A stretch of 64,000 nucleotides of DNA from Mucinivorans sp044433515 (GTDB taxonomy: Bacteria; Bacteroidota; Bacteroidia; Bacteroidales; Rikenellaceae), in the NCBI GenBank assembly GCA_044433515.1, contig JAWXTN010000001.1:50319-114318 (forward strand), read 5' to 3'. Positions 24,888 through 33,695 of this stretch are shown piece after piece. Made by a program: the position numbers and the translations under genes. Each line of letters begins with the position of its first letter. Position 1 is the first letter of the stretch. The notes beneath the pieces were generated by a model. That model did no database searches and was not told where the DNA came from. It saw only the letters and a program-made list of their open reading frames with translations.

Positions 24888-26048
24888 CTAGAAAAGTTTG
24901 CGAGCACCATCCGAGATAACTACTGGATAGATTTTACAATCAACTCCAAATTTAGCCTTATATTTCTCAGAAACAGTAGCCACAAAGTTGTCATACTTCT
25001 CAGCCTTAACAAGGTTAATACAGCAACCGCCGAAGCCGCCACCCATAACACGTGAGCCACAAACGCCACACTCTCTAGCCACCTCGTTGATGAAGTCAAG
25101 CTCTTCGCAAGATACTTCATAAAGAACTGACATACCGATGTGAGTGCCGTACATTTTGCGACCAGCTGTTTCGTAGTCACCAGCTTCCATAGCTACACAA
25201 GCTTCTTGAAGGCGGTCAACTTCTTGACGAGCATAAAGGGCACGGATGTAGTCCTCTTGGCTGATTTCACCGATAACTTCGTCCAACCACTCTACCTCAG
25301 CATCTCTCATAAACTCAACCTCTGGGTGTAGTTTTTGGATTGCAGCAACTGCTCTTTCGCAGCTTTCTCTTCTGCGGTTGTAAGGCGAGCCTACAAGTTC
25401 GTGTTTCACGCAGCTATCCACAAGACACACTTTATAACCGTGAGATTCTGGATCGAAGTGAACATATTCGAACTCTCCGCTCTTACAGTCTAGTTTCATA
25501 AGGTAACCAGCTTTACCGTGCACAGAAGCGAATTGATCCATAATACCACACTTAACACCCACGTAGTTGTGTTCAGTTGATTGACCCACCTTTGCAAGTT
25601 CCATACTGTCGAAACCTAGTGTCAACATATCGTTAAGAGCGAAAGCGAAAGTACTTTCAAGAGCAGCCGACGAACTCATACCTGCGCCTAGAGGCACATC
25701 ACCAGAGAAAACTGTATCGAAACCGCCAGTGATAACTGCACCACGTTTTTGCATTTCACGTACAACACCGAAGATATACTTAGCCCAACCTTCTTTTGGA
25801 CAATCCTCGTCACTTACGATTGCAAATTCAGTACTCTCGTTTAGGTCAAGAGCAAAAGCACGCACTTTGTCAGTACCGTTGAATTTGATTTCTGCAACCA
25901 TACCTTTGTCCACTGCACCTGGAAGAACGAAACCACCGTTATAGTCAGTGTGCTCACCGATAATGTTGATACGTCCTGGAGAAGCATATACTGAACCAGC
26001 CTCGCCATAAAGTTCGCTAAATTTAGCTCTAATTTCTGTAATATTCAT
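24888..26048 (-). CDS. galK: Galactokinase
   Basis: The 386-residue GHMP kinase has the galactokinase signature GRINIIGEHTDYNGGFVLPG (about 26-45), the ATP loop GAGMSSSAALE (about 119-129), and GGGFGGCCINL near 335. It phosphorylates galactose to galactose 1-phosphate, the first step of the Leloir pathway. The length is normal. It is the last gene of a four-gene minus-strand operon with a sugar permease, mutarotase and nucleotidyltransferase upstream; the gap to the permease is 87 bp and holds a palindrome. Confidence 0.95.
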   Translation of the reverse strand: MNITEIRAKFSELYGEAGSVYASPGRINIIGEHTDYNGGFVLPGAVDKGMVAEIKFNGTDKVRAFALDLNESTEFAIVSDEDCPKEGWAKYIFGVVREMQKRGAVITGGFDTVFSGDVPLGAGMSSSAALESTFAFALNDMLTLGFDSMELAKVGQSTEHNYVGVKCGIMDQFASVHGKAGYLMKLDCKSGEFEYVHFDPESHGYKVCLVDSCVKHELVGSPYNRRRESCERAVAAIQKLHPEVEFMRDAEVEWLDEVIGEISQEDYIRALYARQEVDRLQEACVAMEAGDYETAGRKMYGTHIGMSVLYEVSCEELDFINEVARECGVCGSRVMGGGFGGCCINLVKAEKYDNFVATVSEKYKAKFGVDCKIYPVVISDGARKLF

Positions 26049-26078
26049 TTTTGTAATATTTATTTGGATTTTTTATCT

Positions 26079-26104
26079 GAGGGGGAACTTTTAGATACCC
26101 CCTC
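26079..26104. repeat. Palindrome between the permease and galK genes
   Basis: GAGGGGG...CCCCCTC forms a short hairpin similar to the ends of the 161-bp elements. It could modulate readthrough inside the gal operon, but it lacks a T-run on the minus strand strong enough to call a terminator. Confidence 0.5.
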
Positions 26105-26135
26105 ACATTTGATTAATTAATTTTCTTAGAATTTT

Positions 26136-27431
26136 TTAGTCAACAGGAATATCCTTGTTAACGTTTTTGCTACCTACCAAAGCGTAGAACAACATATACA
26201 CTAGACCTGCAACGATTACCCAGTAGCTCGAAATAAAGCCTGCCATATCGGCAACTTGACCTTGGATAAGTGGAAGGATACCACCGCCACAAACCATAAC
26301 CATAAAGAAGCCTGAGCCCATAGCAGTATATTTCTTGCCAAGTCCTTCAACTGCAAGGTTGAAGATACCGCCCCACATAACCGAAGTACAAAGACCACAG
26401 ACAACAAACAGAAGAACGCTAGCAGGCACTTGAGCCATACCAAACGAAATATCTGATTGGAACACTGGCATAGAGACCATAGTGTCAGTAGGAATAAAGA
26501 TACCAAGTGTAACAAGGATAGCAGCAAGAGCCGACACAGCCGAAATCATAGCCTTAGGCGAAGCTACACCTGCAATAAAACCGCCAGAGATACGACCAAT
26601 CATCATCAAGAACCAGTAAGTACCCACAACAGCACCAGCAGTTGTAGCGTCAATACCAAGTCCACCACCAGCAGCACCCTCTGTCATAAATAGATTGATA
26701 AAGTTAGGAATACCTACTTCAACACCCACATACACAAAGATAGCGATAGCACCAAGTGTAAAGTGACGGAACGACCAAGGAGAATATTTGTCTTTAACCT
26801 TAACAGCGTTAGGGTCACGTTTTTCCATATGAGGCTCTGGGATTCTAACTGCAAGAAGCACAAGGAATGCAAGAGCGAAGATACCCATAGCGATAAATAG
26901 CGCAGGGTTAGCGTCAGCGATAGAAGCCTTTTCGATATTGCTACCGATAAGGTAACCCACAAACACAGGAATAATTGTAGCAGAAAGAGAGTTCAAAGAA
27001 CCACCGAATTGCATCAACTGGTTACCAGTTTTGCCACCGCCACCAAGTGTGTTAAGCATAGGGTTAACAACTGTGTTAAGCATACACATAGAGAAACCTG
27101 CAACGAATGCACCTAGAAGATACACTGCGAAGCTCTCAGTAACGCCCGAAAGGTACATAAAGCCTACACCAATAAAGCCAACTGCAATAGCAGTAAGAGC
27201 TGTCATTTTGTAGCCTTTTCTCTTAAGCATAATACCTGCTGGAATACCCAAGAAGGCATAAGCAATAAAGTTTGCAAAGTTACCTAGCTGAGACATAAAG
27301 TTACTTGCCTCGAACTGAGTTTTAACGATAACCCCCATAGGGTTCGAAAGTCCTGTCACGAATGATATCATCGCAAAGAGTGCGAACATCATAATGATAG
27401 GCAGAACATTGTTTTGTTTTGACTGTGTCAT
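26136..27431 (-). CDS. FucP/GluP-type sugar MFS transporter
   Basis: The 431-residue integral membrane protein has about 12 predicted transmembrane helices and FucP-family features: an N-terminal SFVTGLSNPMG (about 22-32), NFIAYAFLGIPAGIMLKRKGYK (about 52-73), and NTVVNPMLNTLGG near 119-131. Such permeases take up glucose, galactose or fucose with protons. Its place between mutarotase and galactokinase points to galactose. It starts 72 bp downstream of galM. Confidence 0.88.
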   Translation of the reverse strand: MTQSKQNNVLPIIMMFALFAMISFVTGLSNPMGVIVKTQFEASNFMSQLGNFANFIAYAFLGIPAGIMLKRKGYKMTALTAIAVGFIGVGFMYLSGVTESFAVYLLGAFVAGFSMCMLNTVVNPMLNTLGGGGKTGNQLMQFGGSLNSLSATIIPVFVGYLIGSNIEKASIADANPALFIAMGIFALAFLVLLAVRIPEPHMEKRDPNAVKVKDKYSPWSFRHFTLGAIAIFVYVGVEVGIPNFINLFMTEGAAGGGLGIDATTAGAVVGTYWFLMMIGRISGGFIAGVASPKAMISAVSALAAILVTLGIFIPTDTMVSMPVFQSDISFGMAQVPASVLLFVVCGLCTSVMWGGIFNLAVEGLGKKYTAMGSGFFMVMVCGGGILPLIQGQVADMAGFISSYWVIVAGLVYMLFYALVGSKNVNKDIPVD

Positions 27432-27503
27432 TTTTTTTGATTAGGTTTTTAGTTAGGAGTCAAATGACTATTATCTGACTCCCTTTTATTTAAAGTTATT
27501 TTA

Positions 27504-28553
27504 TTACTCAGCCGAGAAGGTATAGATAATAGCGTGTTCGAAAACTTCACCTGCCTTAAGAGTGGTCGACGGGAACTCTGGTTTGTTAGGTGAGTCTGGG
27601 AAGAATTGACACTCTAGTGCCACACCTGTATAGTCTTCGTACTCTGTCCCGCTTTTACTCACTGGGCAACCGCTTAACCAGTTACCAGTATAGATTTGGA
27701 TACCTGGAAGCGAAGTAGCGACAGTCATTGTGCGACCGCTCTTTTCACCTTTAAGTTCCCCTGCAATAGCGATTTTAGAACCTTCTTCGTACTCGTCAAT
27801 AACCCAGCAGTGGTCATAACCCTTACCGATTTTTAGAGCTTCGAAATCTTCGTTCATACGCTCACCGATTACACGGCCGCCAAGGAAGTCCATAGGAGTA
27901 CCCTCAACATCTGCATACTCACCCGTTGGGATTTGAGTAGTGTCAGTTGGCAACCATTTGTGTGCATTAAGCGTTAGGGTGTGACCTTTGATAGAGCCAG
28001 CATCGTGTCCGTCAAGGTTAAAGTAAGCGTGATTTGTAAGGCTCACAACAGTATCAGCCGTACTACGAGCAAAGTATGTGATAGCCAAATTAGCGTCATC
28101 ATCCCAGTCATAACAAACCTCCACGGTAAGTTCACCTGGATAACCCTCTTCGCCGTCCTCGCTCAGGTAGCTAAATACTACTCTATCGCCTTCGACTCTT
28201 GCGCCCCATACTCTATTACAGAATCCTGTTGGGCCACCGTGAAGTGCGTTAGGGCCATTATTAATAGCTAGTCTATAATCTACATCGTTCAAAGTGAACT
28301 TGCCCTTTGCAATACGGTTAGCGTATCTACCCACGCTCTTACCCATACAAGGACCATCACTCATATAGTCAGCAGCCTTGCCATAGCCTAGAGCCACATC
28401 GCCCAAATTACCGTCCTTGTCAAGCACATTAACCGCAACGATTCCCCCACCAAAGTTACTAAGCACAACGCTCTCGCCCTTGGCATTTGTCATTGTATAA
28501 CGAACGATAGGCTTATCATCTATCATTCCCCAAATTTCTTGTGTAATATCCAT
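27504..28553 (-). CDS. galM: Aldose 1-epimerase (galactose mutarotase)
   Basis: A 349-residue mutarotase: ANRIAKGKF and NGPNALHGG near 80-105 (the catalytic His region), TNHAYFNLDGH near 172-182 (second catalytic His), and a C-terminal ECQFFPDSPN with the likely catalytic Glu. It interconverts alpha and beta galactose for galactokinase. No signal peptide, so cytoplasmic. It begins 20 bp after the nucleotidyltransferase gene in the gal operon. Confidence 0.92.
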   Translation of the reverse strand: MDITQEIWGMIDDKPIVRYTMTNAKGESVVLSNFGGGIVAVNVLDKDGNLGDVALGYGKAADYMSDGPCMGKSVGRYANRIAKGKFTLNDVDYRLAINNGPNALHGGPTGFCNRVWGARVEGDRVVFSYLSEDGEEGYPGELTVEVCYDWDDDANLAITYFARSTADTVVSLTNHAYFNLDGHDAGSIKGHTLTLNAHKWLPTDTTQIPTGEYADVEGTPMDFLGGRVIGERMNEDFEALKIGKGYDHCWVIDEYEEGSKIAIAGELKGEKSGRTMTVATSLPGIQIYTGNWLSGCPVSKSGTEYEDYTGVALECQFFPDSPNKPEFPSTTLKAGEVFEHAIIYTFSAE

Positions 28554-28573
28554 TGATTCTTTTGATTAAAAAA

Positions 28574-29482
28574 TTATTTCCATAGAGGAGTTGGATAAAC
28601 ACCATCAGCTGTAAGCTTAGCTACTCTTTCAACAGTTGCAGGTCTATCTTCGATATATGTTACACCGAACCAGTCAGAAGTAGTCTTAAGCACCTTCATC
28701 TTAGCAGTCTTATTTTCCAAAAGAGAGTTAACCACTAGAGGAATAAAGAATTCCGCTTTAGGGTTTACTTTAGCTTGAGTATCTAGGAAAGCTTTGAATA
28801 GCTCTTCGCTGTGTTCAAAGATATCTGGAGTAAAGCCAAATAGGTTCATCGAAACAAGAGCATCTTCTGCAAGAGGAGTAGTACCTTCGTCTTCGATATA
28901 AACGATTTGTCCGTTTTGGCGTTCGATTTTAGTTCTCTCCACCATAGAAGAAAGTTGAGAGCATCTACCGATTTGGCAAACGCCACGGCTAACTGTACCG
29001 TTCTCAGACAACGTTTTATTAACTTCGTAGCCAACCATTGTGTACTGACCTTTTTTGCCGTCAAGTTTCGCTAGGTATTCACCGATAACTTTAAGGGCAT
29101 TTTCGCCATAGAAGTCGTCAGCGTTAACAACTGCGAAAGGTTCATTAACGACCTCTTTAGCCATCATAACAGCGTGTGCAGTGCCCCAAGGTTTTTCTCT
29201 ACCCTCTGGGATAGAGTAACCCTCTGGAAGTTTGTCAAGCTCTTGCATAACATACTCCACCTCGATTTGATTATTGAATCTCTCTGCGTTAAAGAAGTTT
29301 TTGAATTGTTCTTCGATAGTTCCACGAATAACAAAGACTACTTTACCAAATCCTGCACGCATAGCGTCAAAAATAGTAAAGTCGATGATTGCCTCTTTAC
29401 AAGGTCCAATACCGTCCATCTGCTTCAATGAGCCATATCTAGAGCCCATTCCTGCAGCCAAAATAAGAAGTGTTGGTTTCAT
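28574..29482 (-). CDS. NTP-transferase family nucleotidyltransferase, first gene of the gal operon
   Basis: The 302-residue protein starts with the sugar nucleotidyltransferase loop LILAAGMGSRYGSLKQMDG (5-23) and has GTAHAVMMA near 102 and VVNADDFYG near 120 as the metal-binding site. It belongs to the NTP_transferase fold, which makes NDP-sugars from sugar 1-phosphates. The operon contains galactokinase, permease and mutarotase but no galT or galE, so one hypothesis is that this enzyme converts galactose 1-phosphate to UDP-galactose. That is inference; a glucose 1-phosphate or other substrate is equally possible from sequence. Confidence 0.8.
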   Translation of the reverse strand: MKPTLLILAAGMGSRYGSLKQMDGIGPCKEAIIDFTIFDAMRAGFGKVVFVIRGTIEEQFKNFFNAERFNNQIEVEYVMQELDKLPEGYSIPEGREKPWGTAHAVMMAKEVVNEPFAVVNADDFYGENALKVIGEYLAKLDGKKGQYTMVGYEVNKTLSENGTVSRGVCQIGRCSQLSSMVERTKIERQNGQIVYIEDEGTTPLAEDALVSMNLFGFTPDIFEHSEELFKAFLDTQAKVNPKAEFFIPLVVNSLLENKTAKMKVLKTTSDWFGVTYIEDRPATVERVAKLTADGVYPTPLWK

Positions 29483-29527
29483 AAAATGATATTATTGATT
29501 ATTGATTTAAAGTTATCTTCTGCTATA

Positions 29528-29555
29528 CAAATATAAAAAAAATATTTTACCTTTG
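29528..29555. promoter_or_regulatory. Divergent -7 boxes for the gal operon and the LytM-like gene
   Basis: On the minus strand TATATTTG (29528-29535) lies 46 bp upstream of the nucleotidyltransferase ATG. On the plus strand TACCTTTG (29548-29555) lies 4 bp before the ATG at 29560, so that mRNA would be nearly leaderless or the box is not used. No clear -33 TTTG for either. Confidence 0.45.
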
Positions 29556-29559
29556 CATA

Positions 29560-30432
29560 ATGAAACAAAATAAATTTTTAAAATATTTTACAGGCAGGCT
29601 AAAACTTTCGGCTCGCAGGGTGAGCACTTCGCAGGAAGTTTGGCATATCTTCATTTCACGTGGTAGTTTAATAATAACCTCTTTAGTGTTATTTGTCGCA
29701 CTATTTTTTGGAATTTTTTTCTTAATTATATACACTCCAAGTTTGATTGACCACATCCCTGGATACTTAGGGCGTGAGTCTAAGGAAAAGATGATTTCGT
29801 CTTTGCTAAAGCTTGATTCATTGGAGCGTGAGGTTACACGTTGGGAGGAGTACACAACGACACTACGTTCTATACTAGACGGCAAGAAGCTCGAAAGCAT
29901 TGTTATGGTAGACGGCATAAGCGACTCTTTGCAGGGTAGCACTAAATCGAAGACAACAGAGCGCACAATCGAGGATTCACTTTTGCGTTTTTCGGTAGAG
30001 CAAAGTACTATTGAGAGCGAAGCCACAAGACGAGACAAGACTCTTTCTTTTTCGATGATTGCGCCAGTAGAGGGTGTAGTGACCTCTGGTTTCTCATCAG
30101 CCGAGGGGGTACTAGGGGTTGTCGTAAAGCCTAAGGCATCCTCTGTGGTACTATCTGTAATGGACGGCACGGTAATTTTCAGCGATTGGACTCCGTCGGA
30201 AGGATATGTAGTAGTAGTTCAGCACGCTGCTGCAATGATGAGTGTCTATAAGAAACTTTCTCAGAGCCTCAAATCACAGGGCAATCGTATAAAAGCGGGC
30301 GAGAGCCTAGGCATAAGCCAAGGCATTAAAGATGGAGCATCTCCAGAGTTCGAGTTCGAGCTATGGAACGAGGGCAACGCCATTGACCCAGAGAACTACA
30401 TCACCTTCACTGCACCTGAGACAACACTATAA
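29560..30432 (+). CDS. LytM/M23-like membrane protein, probably catalytically inactive
   Basis: A 290-residue protein with a single N-terminal transmembrane segment (about 34-60), a likely coiled-coil region (about 75-110), and a C-terminal LytM/M23 beta fold (about 165-290). In active enzymes the zinc ligands come from HxxxD and HxH (HLHFE) motifs; here the first is absent (GVLGVVVKP) and the second reads EFEFELW. It therefore looks like an EnvC/NlpD-type pseudo-peptidase that would activate amidases rather than cut peptidoglycan. This is inference from missing residues. Followed by a terminator. Confidence 0.75.
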   Translation: MKQNKFLKYFTGRLKLSARRVSTSQEVWHIFISRGSLIITSLVLFVALFFGIFFLIIYTPSLIDHIPGYLGRESKEKMISSLLKLDSLEREVTRWEEYTTTLRSILDGKKLESIVMVDGISDSLQGSTKSKTTERTIEDSLLRFSVEQSTIESEATRRDKTLSFSMIAPVEGVVTSGFSSAEGVLGVVVKPKASSVVLSVMDGTVIFSDWTPSEGYVVVVQHAAAMMSVYKKLSQSLKSQGNRIKAGESLGISQGIKDGASPEFEFELWNEGNAIDPENYITFTAPETTL

Positions 30433-30498
30433 TAATTCCTAAAAGTTATAGGGAACGACTTATATTCTCTACATATAGAGTTATACAAACACATATAA

Positions 30499-30538
30499 GA
30501 GAGGGGAGCTATCGAAAATAAGTCATAGCTCCCCTCTC
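30499..30538. terminator. Bidirectional terminator between the LytM-like gene and glmM
   Basis: GAGAGGGGAGCTAT (30499-30512) pairs with ATAGCTCCCCTCTC (30525-30538). It lies between convergent genes. Confidence 0.8.
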
Positions 30539-30620
30539 CTACTTATTAGTATAGAGAGGGTTCTTATCCCTCCTATAAAATTATTCTTACAAAGGAGTTC
30601 TAGAAACTCCCCCCTAAACC

Positions 30621-32003
30621 TTATTTCTTCAATATCTCATTAACGAACAACTGAGCCAACTCATCAGCTTCGCTTTGCGTGTGTGCTTCTGAGTAGATTC
30701 TAACGATAGGTTCAGTATTAGATTTACGAAGGTGCACCCAGCCCTCTGGCATATCTACCTTCACACCGTCAATTGTCGTAACGTCATACTCTTTATATTT
30801 GTCCGCTAGAGTTTCGAGCAGAGCGTCTACATCTATATCAGGTGTTAGCTGCGCTTTATTTTTGCTCATAAAGTATTGTGGGTATGTTTTCCTTAGTTCG
30901 CTCATAGTACAACCCTTCTCTGTGAAGTAAGTAAGGAATAGTGCCACCCCTACAAGGGCATCACGACCGTAGTGCAGTTCTGGATAGATAATACCTCCAT
31001 TACCTTCGCCACCGATAACTGCGCCCACTTCCTTCATTTTAGCCACAACGTTCACTTCGCCAACTGCTGCTGCGCTATATTCTGAGCCATAGCCACGAGT
31101 CAAGTCTCTAAGTGCTCTCGATGAGCTTAGGTTCGATACAGTAGCACCGCCTCCCAGCTTCGAAAGAATATAATCCGCCACTGCCACAAGGGTATATTCT
31201 TCACCAAACATCTCGCCGTCTTCGCTAATAAACGCCAAGCGGTCAACGTCAGGGTCGACAACAACGCCCAAATCTGCGCCACACTCCTTGACCTTTGCAG
31301 AGATTTCTGTCAAGTGCTCCTTAAGAGGTTCAGGGTTATGAGCAAATTGCCCATCTGCCACACAGTTCAGCTCGACAACCTCGCAGCCCATCTGACGAAG
31401 CAGCTCAGGGATAACAATACCTCCAACAGAGTTAACAGCATCTACCACTACCTTAAAGCCACGAGCCTTTACAGCCTCTACATCTACAAGCGGCAACGCC
31501 AATACCATCTCGATATGCCTAGCATTAAAGTCTAGCTGTTCTACACCGCCAAGGAAGTCGACCTCCGCAAAAGAGAACTCCTCTGCGCTAGCCATATCCA
31601 ATACCTTTTTCCCTTGCACAGCATTTAGAAACTCACCATTAGAGCCTAGAAGTTTCAGAGCGTTCCACTGTTTTGGGTTATGCGAAGCGGTAAGGATAAT
31701 CCCTCCGTCTGCGCCAAGCTCAGTCACAGCCACCTCCACAGTTGGAGTAGTCGCAAGGTCGATATCCACTACATCAACGCCACATCCCTGCAATACACCA
31801 CAAACTATGCTCTTGCACATAGCTCCCGATATACGAGCATCCCTGCCCACTACAATTTTAGTGGGTCCTTCACCCTTCTTCTCAGAAGAGATATACGAAG
31901 CGAAAGATGCCGTAAAACGAGCCAGGTCAATAGGAGTAAGGTTTTCTCCGACCTCTCCACCGATAGTCCCACGAATACCAGAGATAGATTTTATAAGTGC
32001 CAT
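30621..32003 (-). CDS. glmM: Phosphoglucosamine mutase
   Basis: A 460-residue alpha-D-phosphohexomutase. The phosphoserine loop is ILTASHNPKQWNALK near 100-114, the metal loop DPDVDRLAF near 247-255, the sugar loop GEGNGGII near 325-332, and the phosphate loop RKSNTEPIVRIY near 430. The Bacteroidota GlmM form of this length converts glucosamine 6-phosphate to glucosamine 1-phosphate for UDP-GlcNAc. A phosphomannomutase role cannot be fully excluded. It is divergent from mnmA. Confidence 0.85.
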   Translation of the reverse strand: MALIKSISGIRGTIGGEVGENLTPIDLARFTASFASYISSEKKGEGPTKIVVGRDARISGAMCKSIVCGVLQGCGVDVVDIDLATTPTVEVAVTELGADGGIILTASHNPKQWNALKLLGSNGEFLNAVQGKKVLDMASAEEFSFAEVDFLGGVEQLDFNARHIEMVLALPLVDVEAVKARGFKVVVDAVNSVGGIVIPELLRQMGCEVVELNCVADGQFAHNPEPLKEHLTEISAKVKECGADLGVVVDPDVDRLAFISEDGEMFGEEYTLVAVADYILSKLGGGATVSNLSSSRALRDLTRGYGSEYSAAAVGEVNVVAKMKEVGAVIGGEGNGGIIYPELHYGRDALVGVALFLTYFTEKGCTMSELRKTYPQYFMSKNKAQLTPDIDVDALLETLADKYKEYDVTTIDGVKVDMPEGWVHLRKSNTEPIVRIYSEAHTQSEADELAQLFVNEILKK

Positions 32004-32076
32004 ATTTTTTTTTAAAATTTTTAAAGTTCAGAAAATCATAGTATAAAAGGGCTTTCCGTTTATACACAAGTGGCAA

Positions 32077-32101
32077 CAAAGATAAGAATTTATTATCTTT
32101 G
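32077..32101. promoter_or_regulatory. Mirrored -7 boxes for glmM and mnmA
   Basis: CAAAGATAA (32077-32085) and TTATCTTTG (32093-32101) form an inverted repeat; each half is a TATCTTTG -7 box on its own strand. A GTTG-like CAAT lies 20 bp beyond for glmM. The two polymerase sites overlap and cannot both be filled. Confidence 0.6.
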
Positions 32102-32135
32102 CGGCAATATAACTTTTAAAATTCATATTTATTTA

Positions 32136-33176
32136 ATGCGTAAACGTGTTTTAGTGGGGGTAAGCGGCGGTATCGACTCCACAGCCACCATTCTATTACT
32201 TCAAGAGGCTCAGTGGAATATAGAGGCTCTCTATGTAGATATGCTCGACTGCGAGATATCACGACGTAGTGTTACTGCGCTGTGTGAACGCCTTGGTGTG
32301 AAATTACATATTGCGCCTGTCTCTACCCTTTTCGAGAGCGAGGTTGTTACCAAAGTTATCGAGAGTCACAAACAAGGACAAACACCCTCACCCTGCACAC
32401 TGTGCAATCCTGCGGTAAAATTTGCTACGCTCAAAGAGTATGCCGATAGACTCGATATAGAATATATCGCAACAGGTCACTATATAAACATAGAGGAGCA
32501 AGACTCTTGGTACTATGTCGCAAAGGGCTTAGACCCCATTAAAGACCAGTCCTACTATCTCTATAACCTCGGACAAGACATACTGAGCAGAACACTCACA
32601 CCCCTTGGAGTCTACACAAAGCAGAGTGTACGTGCAATGCTTCTAGAGAGAGGATACACGGAACTTGCCACAGGCTCAGAGAGCCAGGGCGTATGCTTTG
32701 CCAAGCGAGGTTATCGAGAGTTTCTTGAAGAAAACCTAAAGCCCTGCGAAGGGGAGGTAATAGATTCTTATGGCAAGAAGATAGGCACGCATAGCGGATA
32801 CTCTCTCTATACTATCGGTCAAAAGAGAGGCTTTACGCTACTAGAGCCACAAGAGAGCGCACTAGAGGTCATATCAACAGACCCACATAGAAACACCATA
32901 ACGGTAGGCTCACCGCTACTGACGAGCGAAATCGAACTAAAAGAAGCGTGGTTTCACCCATATAGCTCCATAGAACCCATAACAGCCCAAATAAGAGGAC
33001 TAGGGCGCAACCCACCCCAAGCAGTGGAAGTAAAGCAAACATCTCCCACAACGCTCAAAACGACCCTTACAGAGACTCTAGAAGCTGAGTTATTCTGGGC
33101 ACAGACTCCTGGGCAGCCAGCCATACTTTTACAAGGCACGAGAGTTATAGGCGGAGGTGTACTATACGAACAATAA
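32136..33176 (+). CDS. mnmA: tRNA 2-thiouridylase
   Basis: I start at ATG 32136 (MRKRVLVGVSGGIDST), since the family begins there; an in-frame ATG 66 bp upstream lies before the promoter boxes. The 346-residue enzyme has the PP-loop SGGIDST (9-15), the first catalytic Cys in PSPCTLCNPAVKF near 88-100, and the second in SESQGVCFAKRGY near 190. It makes 2-thiouridine at the wobble base of tRNA Lys, Glu and Gln. Followed by a strong terminator. Confidence 0.95.
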   Translation: MRKRVLVGVSGGIDSTATILLLQEAQWNIEALYVDMLDCEISRRSVTALCERLGVKLHIAPVSTLFESEVVTKVIESHKQGQTPSPCTLCNPAVKFATLKEYADRLDIEYIATGHYINIEEQDSWYYVAKGLDPIKDQSYYLYNLGQDILSRTLTPLGVYTKQSVRAMLLERGYTELATGSESQGVCFAKRGYREFLEENLKPCEGEVIDSYGKKIGTHSGYSLYTIGQKRGFTLLEPQESALEVISTDPHRNTITVGSPLLTSEIELKEAWFHPYSSIEPITAQIRGLGRNPPQAVEVKQTSPTTLKTTLTETLEAELFWAQTPGQPAILLQGTRVIGGGVLYEQ

Positions 33177-33208
33177 AAATAGAGGAACTAACAATGAAAT
33201 AACATTGA

Positions 33209-33252
33209 CGGCTTATTCATATCATAGGATAACTTTTGATATGAATAAGCCG
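33209..33252 (+). terminator. Strong terminator after mnmA
   Basis: A 16-bp perfect stem (33209-33224 with 33237-33252, CGGCTTATTCATATCA) with a 12-nt loop and a T-rich tail. It may also end transcription from the tRNA genes on the other strand. Confidence 0.9.
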
Positions 33253-33273
33253 CTTTCTTTTGTTCCTTAAATG

Positions 33274-33358
33274 TACTCTGGGCGGGACTTGAACCCGCAC
33301 GAACATTACTGCTCAAAGGATTTTAAGTCCTTCGTGTCTACCATTCCACCACCAGAGC
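33274..33358 (-). tRNA. tRNA-Leu (anticodon UAA)
   Basis: The 85-nt minus-strand sequence folds as a class II tRNA with a long variable arm. The anticodon stem AAGGA/TCCTT closes the loop CTTAAAA, giving anticodon TAA. The T arm GCGGG-TTCAAGT-CCCGC and acceptor arm GCTCTGG/CCAGAG(T) are intact. CCA is not encoded. Confidence 0.93.
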
Positions 33359-33418
33359 TCCGTACTTGTTTTAAAAAGAAAAAAGGAGGAGCTACTCTTA
33401 GCTCGCTCCTTTTTTTTG

Positions 33419-33491
33419 AGCGGAAAACGAGACTCGAACTCGCGACCCCAACCTTGGCAAGGTTGTGCTCTACCAACTGAGCTATTTCCGC
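33419..33491 (-). tRNA. tRNA-Gly (anticodon GCC)
   Basis: The 73-nt minus-strand sequence has acceptor GCGGAAA/TTTCCGC, D arm GCTC..GAGC, anticodon stem CAACC/GGTTG with loop TTGCCAA (anticodon GCC), and T arm GCGAG-TTCGAGT-CTCGT. CCA is not encoded. It lies upstream of tRNA-Leu in the same transcript; a hairpin with T-runs sits between them (about 33380-33417). Confidence 0.93.
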
Positions 33492-33573
33492 AATATGTTT
33501 CTCTAACCTTCGCCTCTCTTTACTTCGCCTCTCTTGGCGTAACCGTTAAGTAGGTTGGTTTGTTAAAGTGATG

Positions 33574-33604
33574 CAAAGGTAGTGCTTTTTTTTATATCTG
33601 CAAA
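33574..33604 (-). promoter_or_regulatory. Promoter of the tRNA-Gly/tRNA-Leu unit
   Basis: On the minus strand TTTG (33601-33604), 19 bp, TACCTTTG (33574-33581): an exact consensus. The leader before tRNA-Gly is about 75 nt. Confidence 0.85.
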
Positions 33605-33695
33605 TTTTTTACGAAAAAAAATGCGAAAATTTTTAACTTTTTTTTGAGCGTGGCAATGTTTTTGAGGCTACCCGACTACTTAAATTACTGAAACT

